From: Podarcis raffonei
Taxonomy: Eukaryota; Chordata; Lepidosauria; Squamata; Lacertidae
Length of the DNA: 64,000 nucleotides
NCBI RefSeq assembly: GCF_027172205.1
Contig: NC_070611.1
Span: forward strand, 41,040,979-41,104,978
Direction: 5' to 3'
Shown piece after piece: positions 50,374 through 60,395 of the stretch. How positions within the stretch are numbered: the first letter of the stretch is position 1; every line of letters starts with the position of its first letter. The position numbers and the translations under genes are program-made. A model generated the notes under the pieces. The model saw nothing but the letters and a program-made list of their open reading frames with translations, made no database searches and was not told the origin of the DNA.

Positions 50374-53300
50374 TCACGTAAATCCTATATGAAGAAATAA
50401 ACCATTAAAAATGATCCAACAGGTTTCAAGAGCTATAAAAGGCTGCATATAATCTCTCATGCACATTTTACATTATTATTATTTGGCTACCTGCAACTCA
50501 GGAGTACACTATCACTATGCACACAACCTCCTTACCATTCACTGACACCTCTAGAAGTAAGCATCATTTTTCCCCATACATCCTCATAGCGTACACAGAG
50601 TGAAATAATTGTAAGACTGGGCCCATCTGTTCGATAAATGACTTTTTCCCATAGTAAGTGACCCAACAGTAACAAGTATAGCAAGATTAGTGCATACTGT
50701 GAGAATGTTGTTGGCACTGGGCAACTAATTCAAGTAGTCACTAAAATAATATTTAGATCAATTGTTTTGAGTGCTGCAAATATCTGACGAGTTAAAAAAT
50801 ACAACTTCCTGAAAACACATTTTCAGTAAGCTTACAATTGTGTTAATTGGGGTGGAAATGACAGAGGAACTCAGCTGTCACTAAAACCAGGACAGGTACA
50901 GTATGTTTGTTTCTCACTGTTCAACCATCTTGACAAGGTTACTTGTGACCATACTAGATCTCTACATGTGGACTGACCCCTCTTCCCCACCGTCAATGCA
51001 AATAAAAGATAATTCTTTTGGAATGTGAACATCCAACTTCACAACTATACACAGAATATACCGTATTGGCTCGAATATAAGCTGCACCTTTAAAATTCAA
51101 GGGGAAGAAAGAAAAAAAGACAATACCTGACTATAAGCCGCTCCCTTAAAATTGGGTTACGAGCTGAAATTCGCTGCGGTTGGTAGAATTGTAACTCCGA
51201 GCCAATTTAAGCCTTTGAACTTGCAAGCCCGCAAAAGTTACCGTACAATTGCTAAAATCACAAGTTGGTATTCAATTGCTACAATTCCGCAGGCACTCAC
51301 ACCCGTAAATAGCAAATCAACAGTCTCAAGCTCGCAAATCAGCAATAAAACATTTTTGGTTCTGTTTTACTGTATGTCTGTTTCAGCAGCAATATCATAA
51401 AAGCCAATTTTTCTAAGGTCGCGAATTTAAGGCGCACTTTAACTTTTCACGGTCAGAATTTGGAAAAAAAGTGTGGCTTATATTTGGGCCAATATGGTAC
51501 TTTCAGTAAGATTGTTTTTTCTAAAAACCAAATGTCTTTTAAATGTCACTTCACAACTCTACTTATTCCAGCAAGACTGTTCCAGAGAAAGTGGTATGGA
51601 GACTGATACTAACAGGCACAATTCAAAAACTGCCATGACCAGCAGTCTATGCCTAGTAGGGCTTTGGTCGTACAAATCACCATAGTGAAACATAATGTGT
51701 ATCATTAAATTAGGTAGTACTGCAAGAGGGGTGACCTAGAGACTAGCGATGACCAACCTGTGGTCTGCCAGATGGTGCTGAACTACAACCACCATCTTCC
51801 CTGGCTACAGACAGGCTGGCTAAGGCTGATGGGAGTTTAGACTCCAAAAGCAACTACACATCAGCCACCCCTCATCTAAGCACATCTTCAGTTTTCAGGC
51901 AGAAAGCATGCATTTACCATAATGTCCCTTTCAAACAGAAGAGTGGTGCCTGATCTATGCTCTATTCTGGAACTGGTGAAGTACTTTTGCTGGCAGAAGA
52001 TTAGGGGATGATGTGCCGTTAAGAGGATTAAATTTTCATTTCCTTGCTTTTGCGTGTCAGCCTCAGATAAGTTGGTTCGTTTTGAGGTTAACTGTTTCAC
52101 AAGGTTAATACAACATATAATCACAGAAATGCATGCAGTAAACTAGCTGGTTTACCATTCAGGGGGCACCATGCTTCCATCCATTTCCCAGAATGTGTTC
52201 TTGCCATTCATTTCATTAGTATATATAACCCACCTATGGCGACCTTAAATAGGAAGATAAGTAAACATTGACAAATTATATTCAACTAAAGCAAGAAGTG
52301 AAGCATACATTTATGAAATTTTATTAGTTATAAAAAGGCTGTACTCACCCACCACCACCCCACACACAATTCAAATTTTGTGAAGTTAAAATTCTGTGCT
52401 CACATTTAATTATTGTGCCTGCAAGATTCTCACATTTAACAAATACACTTTTGGGAAAGGACTGGTTTGGCAGAAGGCATGGAAGGAGTAAACCGAGGGA
52501 GTAAGGCTTTGTTGATAAGAATCCACATTGGGACCACCTCACATATATGTTTTTTCCCTACACAATGTAGGATGATGAAGTGTCTATGTGGTCACTTGTG
52601 AAGAGCTTAGTTTACTAAAAACATGTAGACCAGAAAGGTGACGAGTATATGGTCTGAAGGAAACCAAAATTATCTAATACATTTGCATCTAACAAGTTAC
52701 TGGGTTATTTCCCACATCAAAATTATTTTTGTGAAGGAAAAAGGTCACACATGAAGGGACCTCAGAGAGACAAGCAGCATATGTGGGAGAGTGCACATTA
52801 ATTTCCATTAATGTAATGTTTAATAAAAACCCTCAAAATAACCCAATTACTAAACCCTCAAAGTAACCCAATGACACTGCAGCCTCTCTTCCTTGCAATT
52901 CGGATTAGTTTTAGCAATCCAAGTATTGAGACTGGAAAAGGGGTCTTAATATTAAAAATAATGAGTCTGCAAAGATAGTGATATCAAAAAGACGACCCTC
53001 ACTACTACTCCCTGAACACCATCTGCTTTCTCTGTTTCTTCACATCTGTGTACCAGTGCAAAAAGAAGCTATATTTACAAGCAGGAGCATAAATCCAAGT
53101 TCCTGTTGTGACAACACCTCACTAGGACTTCTTACTGTTATATCCTCCTACTTGACACCAACAATTACTTAGAGCTGACTAAATTGTAATCACACTGAAG
53201 AAGTGTAAATTAGCCAAGCTTTTTCAGAAGATTAAATTCAAATTACTGAAGTATATCCACTTACCAAAAAAATATCTTTTGTCTTCATAGTATTTGTTTC

Positions 53301-55366
53301 CATACTTATCAACACCTACTAGTGCGCCGGTCTTCAGTTCATTGACCCTGCAGGTTTCCAAAAACAGAAGTAGTAAAATTACCCAATACTGAACACATTT
53401 AAGTATGAGGAGCTGTTGTTGCTCCATGGTGGAGCAATTTGAATGCAGAAGATCACACATTCAATCCTTGCCATTGCCAGGTAGGGTTGGGACGTACCAT
53501 TGAGCTAGATGGCCCAATGGTCTCACTTTGTGGAAGGCAACTTTAGAAATTCTGTTCAGTTGTCAGTGGTCCTAGAAGTCAAGGGACCAGAAGCAATCTC
53601 AGCTTCAACTCTGATTACTAAAACTGAAAAGACAGTCATTTTGCACCTAATGAGCATGAATTATTGCATAACGTGCTTCTTGAACAATTGTATATGGCCA
53701 GTGATAGAAATTCCCCAGGAGTACAGAATAAATAAAATGGGATGGGGACATAAGGATGCATGCAAACCCAAACCCAATGTCCCTGGGCTGGTCTTCAGAT
53801 CAGTGTAAAGGAATGAAGAGGCTTTTTAAGTGTGTGTACTCGAATGCCCTTAGAAATGCTCCCCACAACTGGAAACCCTGATAATCTAAGGTTCCCACTC
53901 ACTGGAAGAGTTTCTATGTGTGATCAACCAAAGGTGATTAAAACCCCTTTTCAAGCTTTATTGCTAACTTTGCAGAGCTCTGAATGTAAGACTTGTGTGC
54001 ATGCTTCCCAATTACTAATCACCATAGGACTATGTTATAATTTCCAGAAAGGCAGCAGTGTTAATCTGTTGCAGCAAAAACATTGAAGAATTTTTTGGAA
54101 CCTTGAAAACCAACAAATTTATTATGGTATAAGCATTTGTGAACTACAGCATGGGCTTAGCCAGGATTTTTATTAGGGGGGCAGGCTTTTGTTGGGGGGG
54201 GCAGAACCTGTGTTAGCTATGTAATCTTATTTATTTTTATTGATTTAGGGGGGCAGCTCCCCCTCCCTGCCCTCCCCCGTCTACACCCATGGACTACAGT
54301 CTGCTTCATAAAATGCACCTGACTGACTGTAATCTGAGAAAGCGAATGCTATAAGACTCTTGTAGGAATATATACAAAATTAAGAAAACTAATTATAAAA
54401 AGTTATGCATGGAATCCTGCAAGCTTTTTCTATGTTTGTATAAATTACTTGTATAATTGAACTTTTCTGTGGCTGTTTTACCCTTGTTGTCTCCACAAGC
54501 ATGATAGACTAAGAATTATAACCAGCAGTTTCTTTATTCCTTTAATGTATTGTTATGCATGCAGTTTTAAAAAAATGTTCTGGAATTTTAACTTTATTTA
54601 AAAATTAAAGCCTATGACAGAAAGAGAGAGCCAAGATGTTCTACCTCACAGGGTAGTAGTGGTAGGGAAGGGGGAAATGGAGCAAGATAAATATCCCCAA
54701 CTTTTCGGCTTAAAAACTGCCCAGCAAGACATCTACAGAATTTCTACAAGTTCACTGACTGGATGCAGGGCATTTTCCCCACCAAGGACCACTTCATTGG
54801 TTTAGTGAAAAAAGAAAAGAAAAGAAAAACACAGCTCTGCCGAGTTAAGCAGGACTTACTGCTAGGAATACTAAAGACAACCGTAGGATGTACTGAACTC
54901 AAGTGTCAAAACATCCCGGAAAAATAAAGTCCGCTTTGTTATCTAGCCAATAACAAGCTTTCCAATCCGGACAGCCCTCCTTTCCCTTTCCCGAAACGAC
55001 TGGGAGGCGCAAGCCTTGAAATGACCCCGCTTCAGAAAAGGTCTCCCAACTGGTCCACTTTGATCCCCTCGACGGAGTTTGGGCTGCCTGCTCGTCCCTG
55101 GGGATCCGGGAAGGTCTAGAGAAGCGGAGGAGACCCATTTCCACGCCAACCAGAGACAGCGACCTCCTGCTCCTCCTGCCCATTACCAAGGTGACCCTCG
55201 AGCGCAAGCAGCCGCTCCTCTCCCAGCCTGCCCTCACAAGCCGACGCGCACGGCGGAGGGGCCGAGCCATTCTTTACCTCAGCAGCTGAAACACGGCCCC
55301 GCGAATGCCGCCGTGACCCCCGAGCTGCTGCAGCGCCCTCCTCATCACCTGCACGTACTCCGCCAT
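48129..55366 (-). CDS. NDUFA12: NDUFA12, complete four-exon gene (complex I accessory subunit)
   Basis: This gene encodes the B17.2-type accessory subunit of mitochondrial NADH:ubiquinone oxidoreductase (complex I). The family sits on the matrix arm, and its paralogue NDUFAF2 occupies the same site during assembly. Coding segments are 55366-55278, 53347-53265, 52243-52156 and 48309-48129. They join in phase with GT-AG introns to give 146 residues, against 145 in human as I recall. Diagnostic stretches are [10 protein letters not shown] (about residues 42-51), MNGKNTFW (68-75), MVPPEWHRWLH (82-92), RKFIW (107-111) and [10 protein letters not shown] (129-138). There is no cleavable presequence, as expected for this subunit. 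The start is the first ATG of a CpG-island exon and matches the family N-terminus (VQV..R.LQQ..GHGG). No lesion is visible. Identity is very secure; only the UTR ends are unresolved. Confidence 0.97.
49020..50373 (+). mobile_element. L2-clade LINE, 5'-truncated and decayed, in NDUFA12 intron 3
   Basis: The plus strand encodes reverse-transcriptase blocks [19 protein letters not shown] and [15 protein letters not shown], then [14 protein letters not shown]. The catalytic YADD box reads YADG (49426-49437), so a metal-binding Asp is lost. Several frame breaks separate the blocks. The 3' UTR ('tctccccagggaggcttt', 'acattcctcttctccacagc') ends in an AAT/ATT array. It lies antisense to NDUFA12. Confidence 0.88.
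50298..50373. repeat. (AAT)n-(ATT)n palindromic microsatellite
   Basis: The AAT tail of the L2 copy turns at about 50331 into an ATT array, so the two halves are inverted complements able to form a hairpin of roughly 35-bp arms. Confidence 0.9.
51061..51497. mobile_element. TA-flanked MITE (Tc1/mariner-like) in NDUFA12 intron 3
   Basis: The ends CCGTATTGGCTCGAATATAA and TATTTGGGCCAATATGG are inverted complements with few mismatches and are bordered by TA on each side (51059-51060, 51498-51499). It is 437 bp with no transposase. Confidence 0.75.
52156..52243 (-). CDS. NDUFA12: NDUFA12 coding exon 3
   Basis: This 88-nt exon encodes the rest of Gly58, residues 59-86 ([18 protein letters not shown] then [10 protein letters not shown]) and two bases of Trp87. 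The acceptor is ATTTAAG|GTCGCC and the donor is GAATG|GTAAAC. It is too short to stand out as an open reading frame. I found it by looking for the missing HRW..PPEW block between the flanking exons. Confidence 0.95.
52157..53264 (-). other. NDUFA12: NDUFA12 intron 2 with exon 3 at its lower boundary
   Basis: The intron proper runs 53264-52244 (about 1.0 kb). It is AT-rich and I recognise no repeat family or coding segment in it. Confidence 0.75.
53265..53347 (-). CDS. NDUFA12: NDUFA12 coding exon 2
   Basis: This 83-nt exon encodes the end of Arg30, residues 31-57 ([11 protein letters not shown]..., then [15 protein letters not shown]) and the first base of Gly58. The acceptor is CCTGCAG|GGTC and the donor is TTTG|GTAAGT. 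The phases are 2 in and 1 out, matching exons 1 and 3. Confidence 0.96.
53425..53545 (+). mobile_element. tRNA-derived SINE fragment, plus orientation
   Basis: 'cacattcaatccttgccat', 'ccaggtagggttgggacg' and 'gagctagatggcccaatggt' belong to the same family as the minus-strand copy at 2960-3215, with an internal deletion. Confidence 0.6.
54148..54295. mobile_element. Old hAT-like MITE in NDUFA12 intron 1
   Basis: The ends 'catgggcttagccagg' and 'gtctacacccatgg' are diverged inverted repeats. The interior has G-rich runs matching a frequent squamate element. Just upstream (54045-54145) is a half copy of the foldback repeat seen at 43398-43608. Confidence 0.55.
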
Positions 55367-55620
55367 CTTCCCGGAGGCCCAGAGACGCCCGGCGCCTCCT
55401 TCGCTCCGCCGCAGGACGGCGTCTGCGCAGCCGCGGCAGGAGGCTCCTCCTCCTCTGACTCCAGTTCCAGTGAAGCAGATGCAACTAGCGAAGGAAGAGG
55501 CGGGCGGCGGGGAGAGCCTGGAGCCCCGCAGGTGGGAAGGAGGCGGCCGTTTCTTGCTCTCAGGGAATTCATCGCCGGTACGTTGTGCTTACTGAGAAGT
55601 GCATCCTATGGGAATGGCTC
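55050..55620 (-). promoter_or_regulatory. NDUFA12: NDUFA12 CpG-island promoter
   Basis: This is a GC- and CpG-rich block in otherwise AT-rich DNA, covering exon 1 and about 250 bp upstream of the ATG. No TATA box is evident. The ATG is embedded in AAGATGGCGGAG (55371-55360 on the minus strand), which resembles the YY1 consensus. CCGGGAAG just upstream resembles an ETS/GABP site, and a TGCGCA core upstream is a weak NRF1 candidate. These factor classes are known to drive OXPHOS genes. The motif calls are by eye. Confidence 0.7.
55278..55366 (-). CDS. NDUFA12: NDUFA12 coding exon 1
   Basis: The 89-nt coding part begins at ATG 55366-55364 and encodes residues 1-29 ([17 protein letters not shown]...FQLL) plus two bases of Arg30. 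The donor is CTGAG|GTAAAG, with GT at 55277-55276. The ATG lies in GGGAAGATGGCGGAG, a strong initiation context that also looks like a YY1 site. Relative to human, MAEYVQV replaces MELVQV, which accounts for the one-residue difference in length. Confidence 0.95.
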
Positions 55621-55626
55621 CCAGGC

Positions 55627-56055
55627 AGTGCCGGATTTACGTATAAGCTAAACAAACTATATAGCTTAGGGCCCCACTCTCTCGCCCCCCCCCAATTATG
55701 AGTCTTTGTAAATTGAGTTTCTCAAGGAACTTTTGTTATTGCCAAATGCCAATGTGTTTGCATTATTAAGTTTGTTATGAATAAAAAATCATTTTAAGTT
55801 AGAGCTTAATAATTATTTCACTGTTGATATACTTCTTAATTGTATTTCAGTTCAACAATAACTTTGATAAAATACGTATTTTGTTATGTGCAAATAGCTT
55901 TAGATACCTCTTAGGGCCATAAATTACCATATAGCATATATTCAACACAAAAAACAGCGACAATTTGTTGTTGACAAAGGACAGCTGGCGATATAAAGGG
56001 CCCCTTGACCTTAAGTAGCTTAGGACCTCATCAAACCTAAATCCCCTGCTCCCAG
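55627..56055. mobile_element. hAT-like non-autonomous element
   Basis: The left end 'cagtgccggatttacgtata' and the right end 'catcaaacctaaatcccc' are diverged inverted repeats, with inner echoes ('cttagggcccc' and 'gggccccttgacctt'). It inserted just upstream of the NDUFA12 CpG island. The middle (about 55730-55930) is AT-rich. Confidence 0.6.
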
Positions 56056-58149
56056 GTAAATGTGTGTGTGTGTGACTGCTTTTTGTCTGGGGGACACGGG
56101 GACACATACCACTAAACATTTTGTGAATCAAAGTTTGGCCTCATTGTGGGGCAGTATTTCAACTCGAGTAGGAAAATGAGAGTACCCCTAAACATTTTTT
56201 AAAAGAAAAAAGCACTGTGTATATCTATTTACACACAGACACAAAAATAACTCAGGGGAACTCACTTCTAAGTAAACATGTATTGGTCTGTGTTGCAGAC
56301 TGTGTATTCAAAACCACAAGACCCCACACATAATTAAGTAGAACAGAAACACTGCCACATGACCCCACCCCTACTCGCCATGCCCCCTCCACCTCTTTCC
56401 CCCCTTTCTTCCTAATGTAACACTAATGTCTCAACAAATGAAACTGATCTATAGAAAATGTAACTTGAAAAAAGAGACGTTGCACATACTTTTGTAAACC
56501 AAGAAATCTTTAATAAAAGGGGGGGGGACCAAACGAAACAGTTAACTTCAACGATATAGACTGCGTTCACACTTTCCAAGATACTAATCTGGCACGAATG
56601 AGTCCAAACCTTGACTTTCTGTTCAAATATAACTATTTAGAGCATTGGTTCTCAACCTTTTTTGGCCATGCCCCACCCACATATCTCTAAAATCCTGATG
56701 CCTCCCCCCCATGACATATAATTCTTATTATTCAAAAAGTGAACTCCTATTCACCTGGAAGAAGACTAAAAGGCCATTAACTGTTAATAACTCATTCTCA
56801 AATTGCTCCCCATAAAGATCAAATTGCCTCCCTGTGGGGTGTGTGCTCCACATTGGGAACCACAGATTTAGAAGATTTGGGGGAGGAACCCCCACTGCAT
56901 TTTGTTGTCAGTGTCAAGAGATATCCTGACCTAAGAGAAAGGGTTGAGATGGTTGCAAGTGATGGTGGGGAGATGCTACATAGACATGCTGAAGGGGTGC
57001 AAGGAAACCTAAGACAGATCCATGGGACTCTTGTGTCACTGGAGGGTGGAAGTCCTGCTCTATAAGTGACATGAGAGGCATGTAAAGTTTTTCTCCTCTT
57101 GTGAACATTCAACCGAGCTGAACACTGAAACAGTCAGGACTGATAAAACAAAGGACTTCGCACAGGATATAGTTAAAGTATGGAATGCACTCCCCACAGG
57201 AAGCGTTGATGGTGACCAACCTGGATGGCTTGCTTTATTTTTTAAAATTATATCCTGCTTTTCGCCATTTAGGTTTCAAAGCGGTTTACAGCAATTAAAT
57301 AGACAACATAGAAACTTTAAAACATAAATTAAACCTTCAGAATTTGAAACTCCAAGAATTTAAATTCTCAAATTAACAAACAAAAGTAAAACATATGAGA
57401 AGCATTCAGGGTGCAAAGCCCCCTGAAATAAGAGAGTTTTGACCAGTCATCTGAAACTCAGTAGGGATGGTGTCTAACTTCTTGTGGGAGGTTTAAAAGA
57501 AAATTAGACAAATTCATGGTGCTAAAGGCTATCCTTTGCTTCCATGGTTGGAGGGAAGAGCACCCTGTTTCTCACAGGGGCCCATCAGATGCTTCTGAGA
57601 AGCCCATACGGCTTGAACATGACACGTCTTTACAAGGCAAGAGACTATTGCTCACTAGAAGGCAAGTTGCAACACCTCTGCAATATACTCATCCTCATCT
57701 AGTAGTCCTTTAATCATCTGAATGGTGCAACCTCTTCAAAGCTGGATATATCTCCTGACAAAAAAGGTTTATCTGTTGTAATTTTTTAGTATTACCAAAG
57801 TATGTTGGTACAGTAAACAAAGTTACTCACTTCTGCTATACTGAACATGCAGTAGTACTTTTAAAATTTTAAAAACAAGTTCCTGAATTTTTGTACATAA
57901 CTTGGATCAGGAGAAAAACTAATGAAAGCACAGATATTAAAGTATCAGTGATACACAATGGCTGGAAAGCTTAACTAAAATTAGCAAAGTGAATGCATCT
58001 GAGCCAAAATAATACTTAATTCACTCTACCACAATGCTACAAAATGTTAAAAAAATAAGGATAGTAGATAACAGTGCATCTATGTACATAAAGCTCACAT
58101 GAACTAGGTCATTTTTTAATTGAAAAGGAGATTAAAGAGATAACAGCAT
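56056..58149. other. Spacer between NDUFA12 promoter and NR2C1 3' end
   Basis: It holds an hAT-like element (about 56640-56865, ends 'gcattggttctcaacctt' and 'attgggaaccacag'), a CR1-like repeat (about 57120-57620) split by a minus-strand L2/CR1 3' piece (about 57236-57490), a (GT)n run (56063-56073) and a poly-G tract (56519-56527). No gene was recognised. Confidence 0.6.
57236..57490 (-). mobile_element. L2/CR1 LINE 3' fragment nested in a CR1-like repeat
   Basis: 'ttatatcctgcttttcgcca' and 'caaagcggtttacagcaatt' mark a minus-strand LINE 3' end. The flanks 'ggtgaccaacctggatggct' (left) and 'attagacaaattcatggtgc' (right) are contiguous in the outer repeat as known from squamates, so this is an insertion. 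Confidence 0.6.
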
Positions 58150-60220
58150 TCTATGATAAAAGTTACAATTTATTTTTAAAAATACAGCCAAAATAGAATT
58201 TACACTTCTTCAGGTTTCAAGACATTTACAGTAGTTATTATATAGCAACAATATAGTAATTGGGGCATTCTGATGCATACACAAAAACTGAACCACAAAA
58301 AATTATGTATACAAAAGTGGAATGAAATGCAGAAACAATTTCCAGTGACAGTGGAGAAGAACTAGCTGTAACAAATTTATTGAAAGCATTCAGAAAATGT
58401 GTAATATAGTTTATCTGTACAGACTTAAAACAATAAATTGTTTAACTACAAGATGTACCCAGGAATACATCATTTATTACAACTGTATGATACAAGCCTG
58501 CATGTGCCCAAGTGCATAAGCATGCTTATCTTTTTGGGGAGAAATTAAACTGTTCACTACATTATTGTTGGTTGACTCATTCTGAAGTATATAAAAAGGT
58601 ACCTCTTTTTATTAAATCATTTTTTAAAACCTTGATAAAAATAACGCTGTCCAGATTACAGAAGGCCCATTTCATTTGTTGGTAAGTACCACAGTTTGAC
58701 AAGAAGAGGCAGCTGTCTCTAATTATTCAGTATGATCAATACTTAATACATGAAATAAAGGTGAAAACAAGATTTACCAAAAAAAAAATTATACGGACAA
58801 TCCTTGACACAGTAAAGGAATATTTTGTGTTTATGCTAGATTAACTATTCTATACCGTAATTAAAAAAGAAGTAGCCTTCAATGAATCACAAAGTGCATC
58901 TGGAAAAGTTTTCAAAGGCTGAAGATACTCAGTAGCAAACACAATATGAAAACACAAAATCTGCAATTGAGGATTCTGTGATCACTACAGTGTAGGAAAA
59001 ACAGAGTACTATTCAGTAACAGATACTTTCCATCAAGGTTTATTTATCTCCTTATGAACATTTAAGGAACTCTTTCTAGTCTTATTTGAATTTTATTATG
59101 AGAACTTGAAACTTGTTTCAAACTTCAGGAAAAGACAGGATTGCTAAAGGAAATCCAATTCCAATATGACTGGTAAGTTTGTGTGAGATGGCTCATATGC
59201 TCATGTGCACCTTAACGCTTATAATCAATCAATTTCCTAACTAGATGTACGGGCACAAATATTACTAAAAAGACCTAGTTGGCACTGGTGAACTGATTTG
59301 AATATGTAAATAAAATAACAGGACTCAGGAAATAACACACAATATTTATCTGATACATTTAAGGTATCTAGAATTTTTTTTTACTTCTAAATCATATTAG
59401 CAGCGGATATAACTCTGAACATAACTATTTGTGACTCAAGTTAATCTAAATATAATCATTGCTTTGGGGCACTAATAGGCTTTCAAGCCAGTTTTCCAGA
59501 TTTTCTGTAATTAATCTTCAATTTAAATAAATGCTAGTTGGCTAATAAAAATGTTTAAGTTCCATCCAAAGCTACTGGAAATATATCCAAAGCTTTGTAG
59601 TCCAGGGTTTACAGTCCACCTAGGCTACTCAAAATAGACCCTCTGAAATTAATAAATTGAAGTTAGTCATGTCCATTCATTTCAGCGGATCTACTCTGAG
59701 TATGACTAACATGGGATGCAACCCTCAGTCACATCAGAAATAAGTTGCCTTGTTCAGGATTTCAGACTTACATCAAACGGACAAGAATGGATTTGTAGAA
59801 ACAAGATACTGAAAATACAGCATTGGGAAGAATGTTTATTTTTTGTTTCTAAAGTATCACATGGAAATGCCTTGATGAAGTTTCTCCATTATCAAAGGCT
59901 TGTTTTTCTACATTTTTTAGAATTTGTTATAGTCATGTTCCAGGTATAGCTAAACTACAAAAATAGGATGAACTACTCTTCTTGATTTTCATTAGATTCT
60001 AAAGCAATATACAAAGTTCTTGAAAACCAGATAAAAGGTAAATCATCCTGCACCAGTCAAGATAGTCTACTGCGTTTCCAGAATGTGTTGGTAATGAGGA
60101 AGCTGCACCTTCTTGTATTTTTCTTGTTAAAATTGCACAGAAAAACTTGTTATCTCTTGGAGATAGTGTACATTTACAATTACCATGATTGCCATGGTAT
60201 AGAATCCGTGGTTTTAACTT
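58150..60220 (-). other. NR2C1: Probable NR2C1 3' UTR
   Basis: This is an AT-rich stretch of about 2 kb after the stop with little recognisable repeat content. The exception is a short MITE-like palindrome piece near 59650-59720. Minus-strand AATAAA signals occur at 59840-59835 (proximal) and 58174-58169 (distal), among others. A long 3' UTR with alternative polyadenylation is inferred; transcripts are needed to choose. Confidence 0.5.
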
Positions 60221-60395
60221 TTATACAGCATGACCAATTATTTGAGAATTGTAGTCTGCAGTCTCCATTCTTAGAATATATGGTATGATGCTGTCAATCT
60301 GAACATTTCCAATTAGTCCTGCGAAAAACAGTTCTTCTGTTATAGCAGCACTCATCAGTCTCAGAGCAGGCAATCTGAGAAGCAGCCTAGACAGC
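60221..60395 (-). CDS. NR2C1: NR2C1 terminal coding exon and stop
   Basis: This exon starts after TCTTCCAG|. It encodes LSRLLLRLPALRLMSAAITE, ELFFAGLIGNVQIDSIIPYI and LRMETADYNSQIIGHAV, then a stop. It covers the last helices of the ligand-binding domain. Confidence 0.97.

Larger units (their letters stand above)
48310..52155 (-). other. NDUFA12: NDUFA12 intron 3
   Basis: This 3.8-kb intron is the largest in the gene. It holds a short LINE/SINE 3' tail near 48490-48640, an L2-clade LINE inserted antisense to the gene (about 49020-50373), a TA-flanked MITE (51061-51497), and an eroded hAT-like palindromic copy near 51745-51870. The remaining sequence is unremarkable and AT-rich. Confidence 0.8.
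53348..55277 (-). other. NDUFA12: NDUFA12 intron 1
   Basis: This is a 1.9-kb intron. It contains a degraded tRNA-SINE piece (about 53425-53545), a palindromic-repeat half copy (about 54045-54145), an old hAT-like MITE (about 54148-54295), and a short AAAAG-rich run near 54810-54830. No other coding sequence was recognised. Confidence 0.8.

Noticed and set aside
55079-55651. 190-codon plus-strand frame at the NDUFA12 promoter
   Set aside because: It is antisense to NDUFA12 exon 1 in a CpG island, with proline/alanine/serine-rich low-complexity translation.
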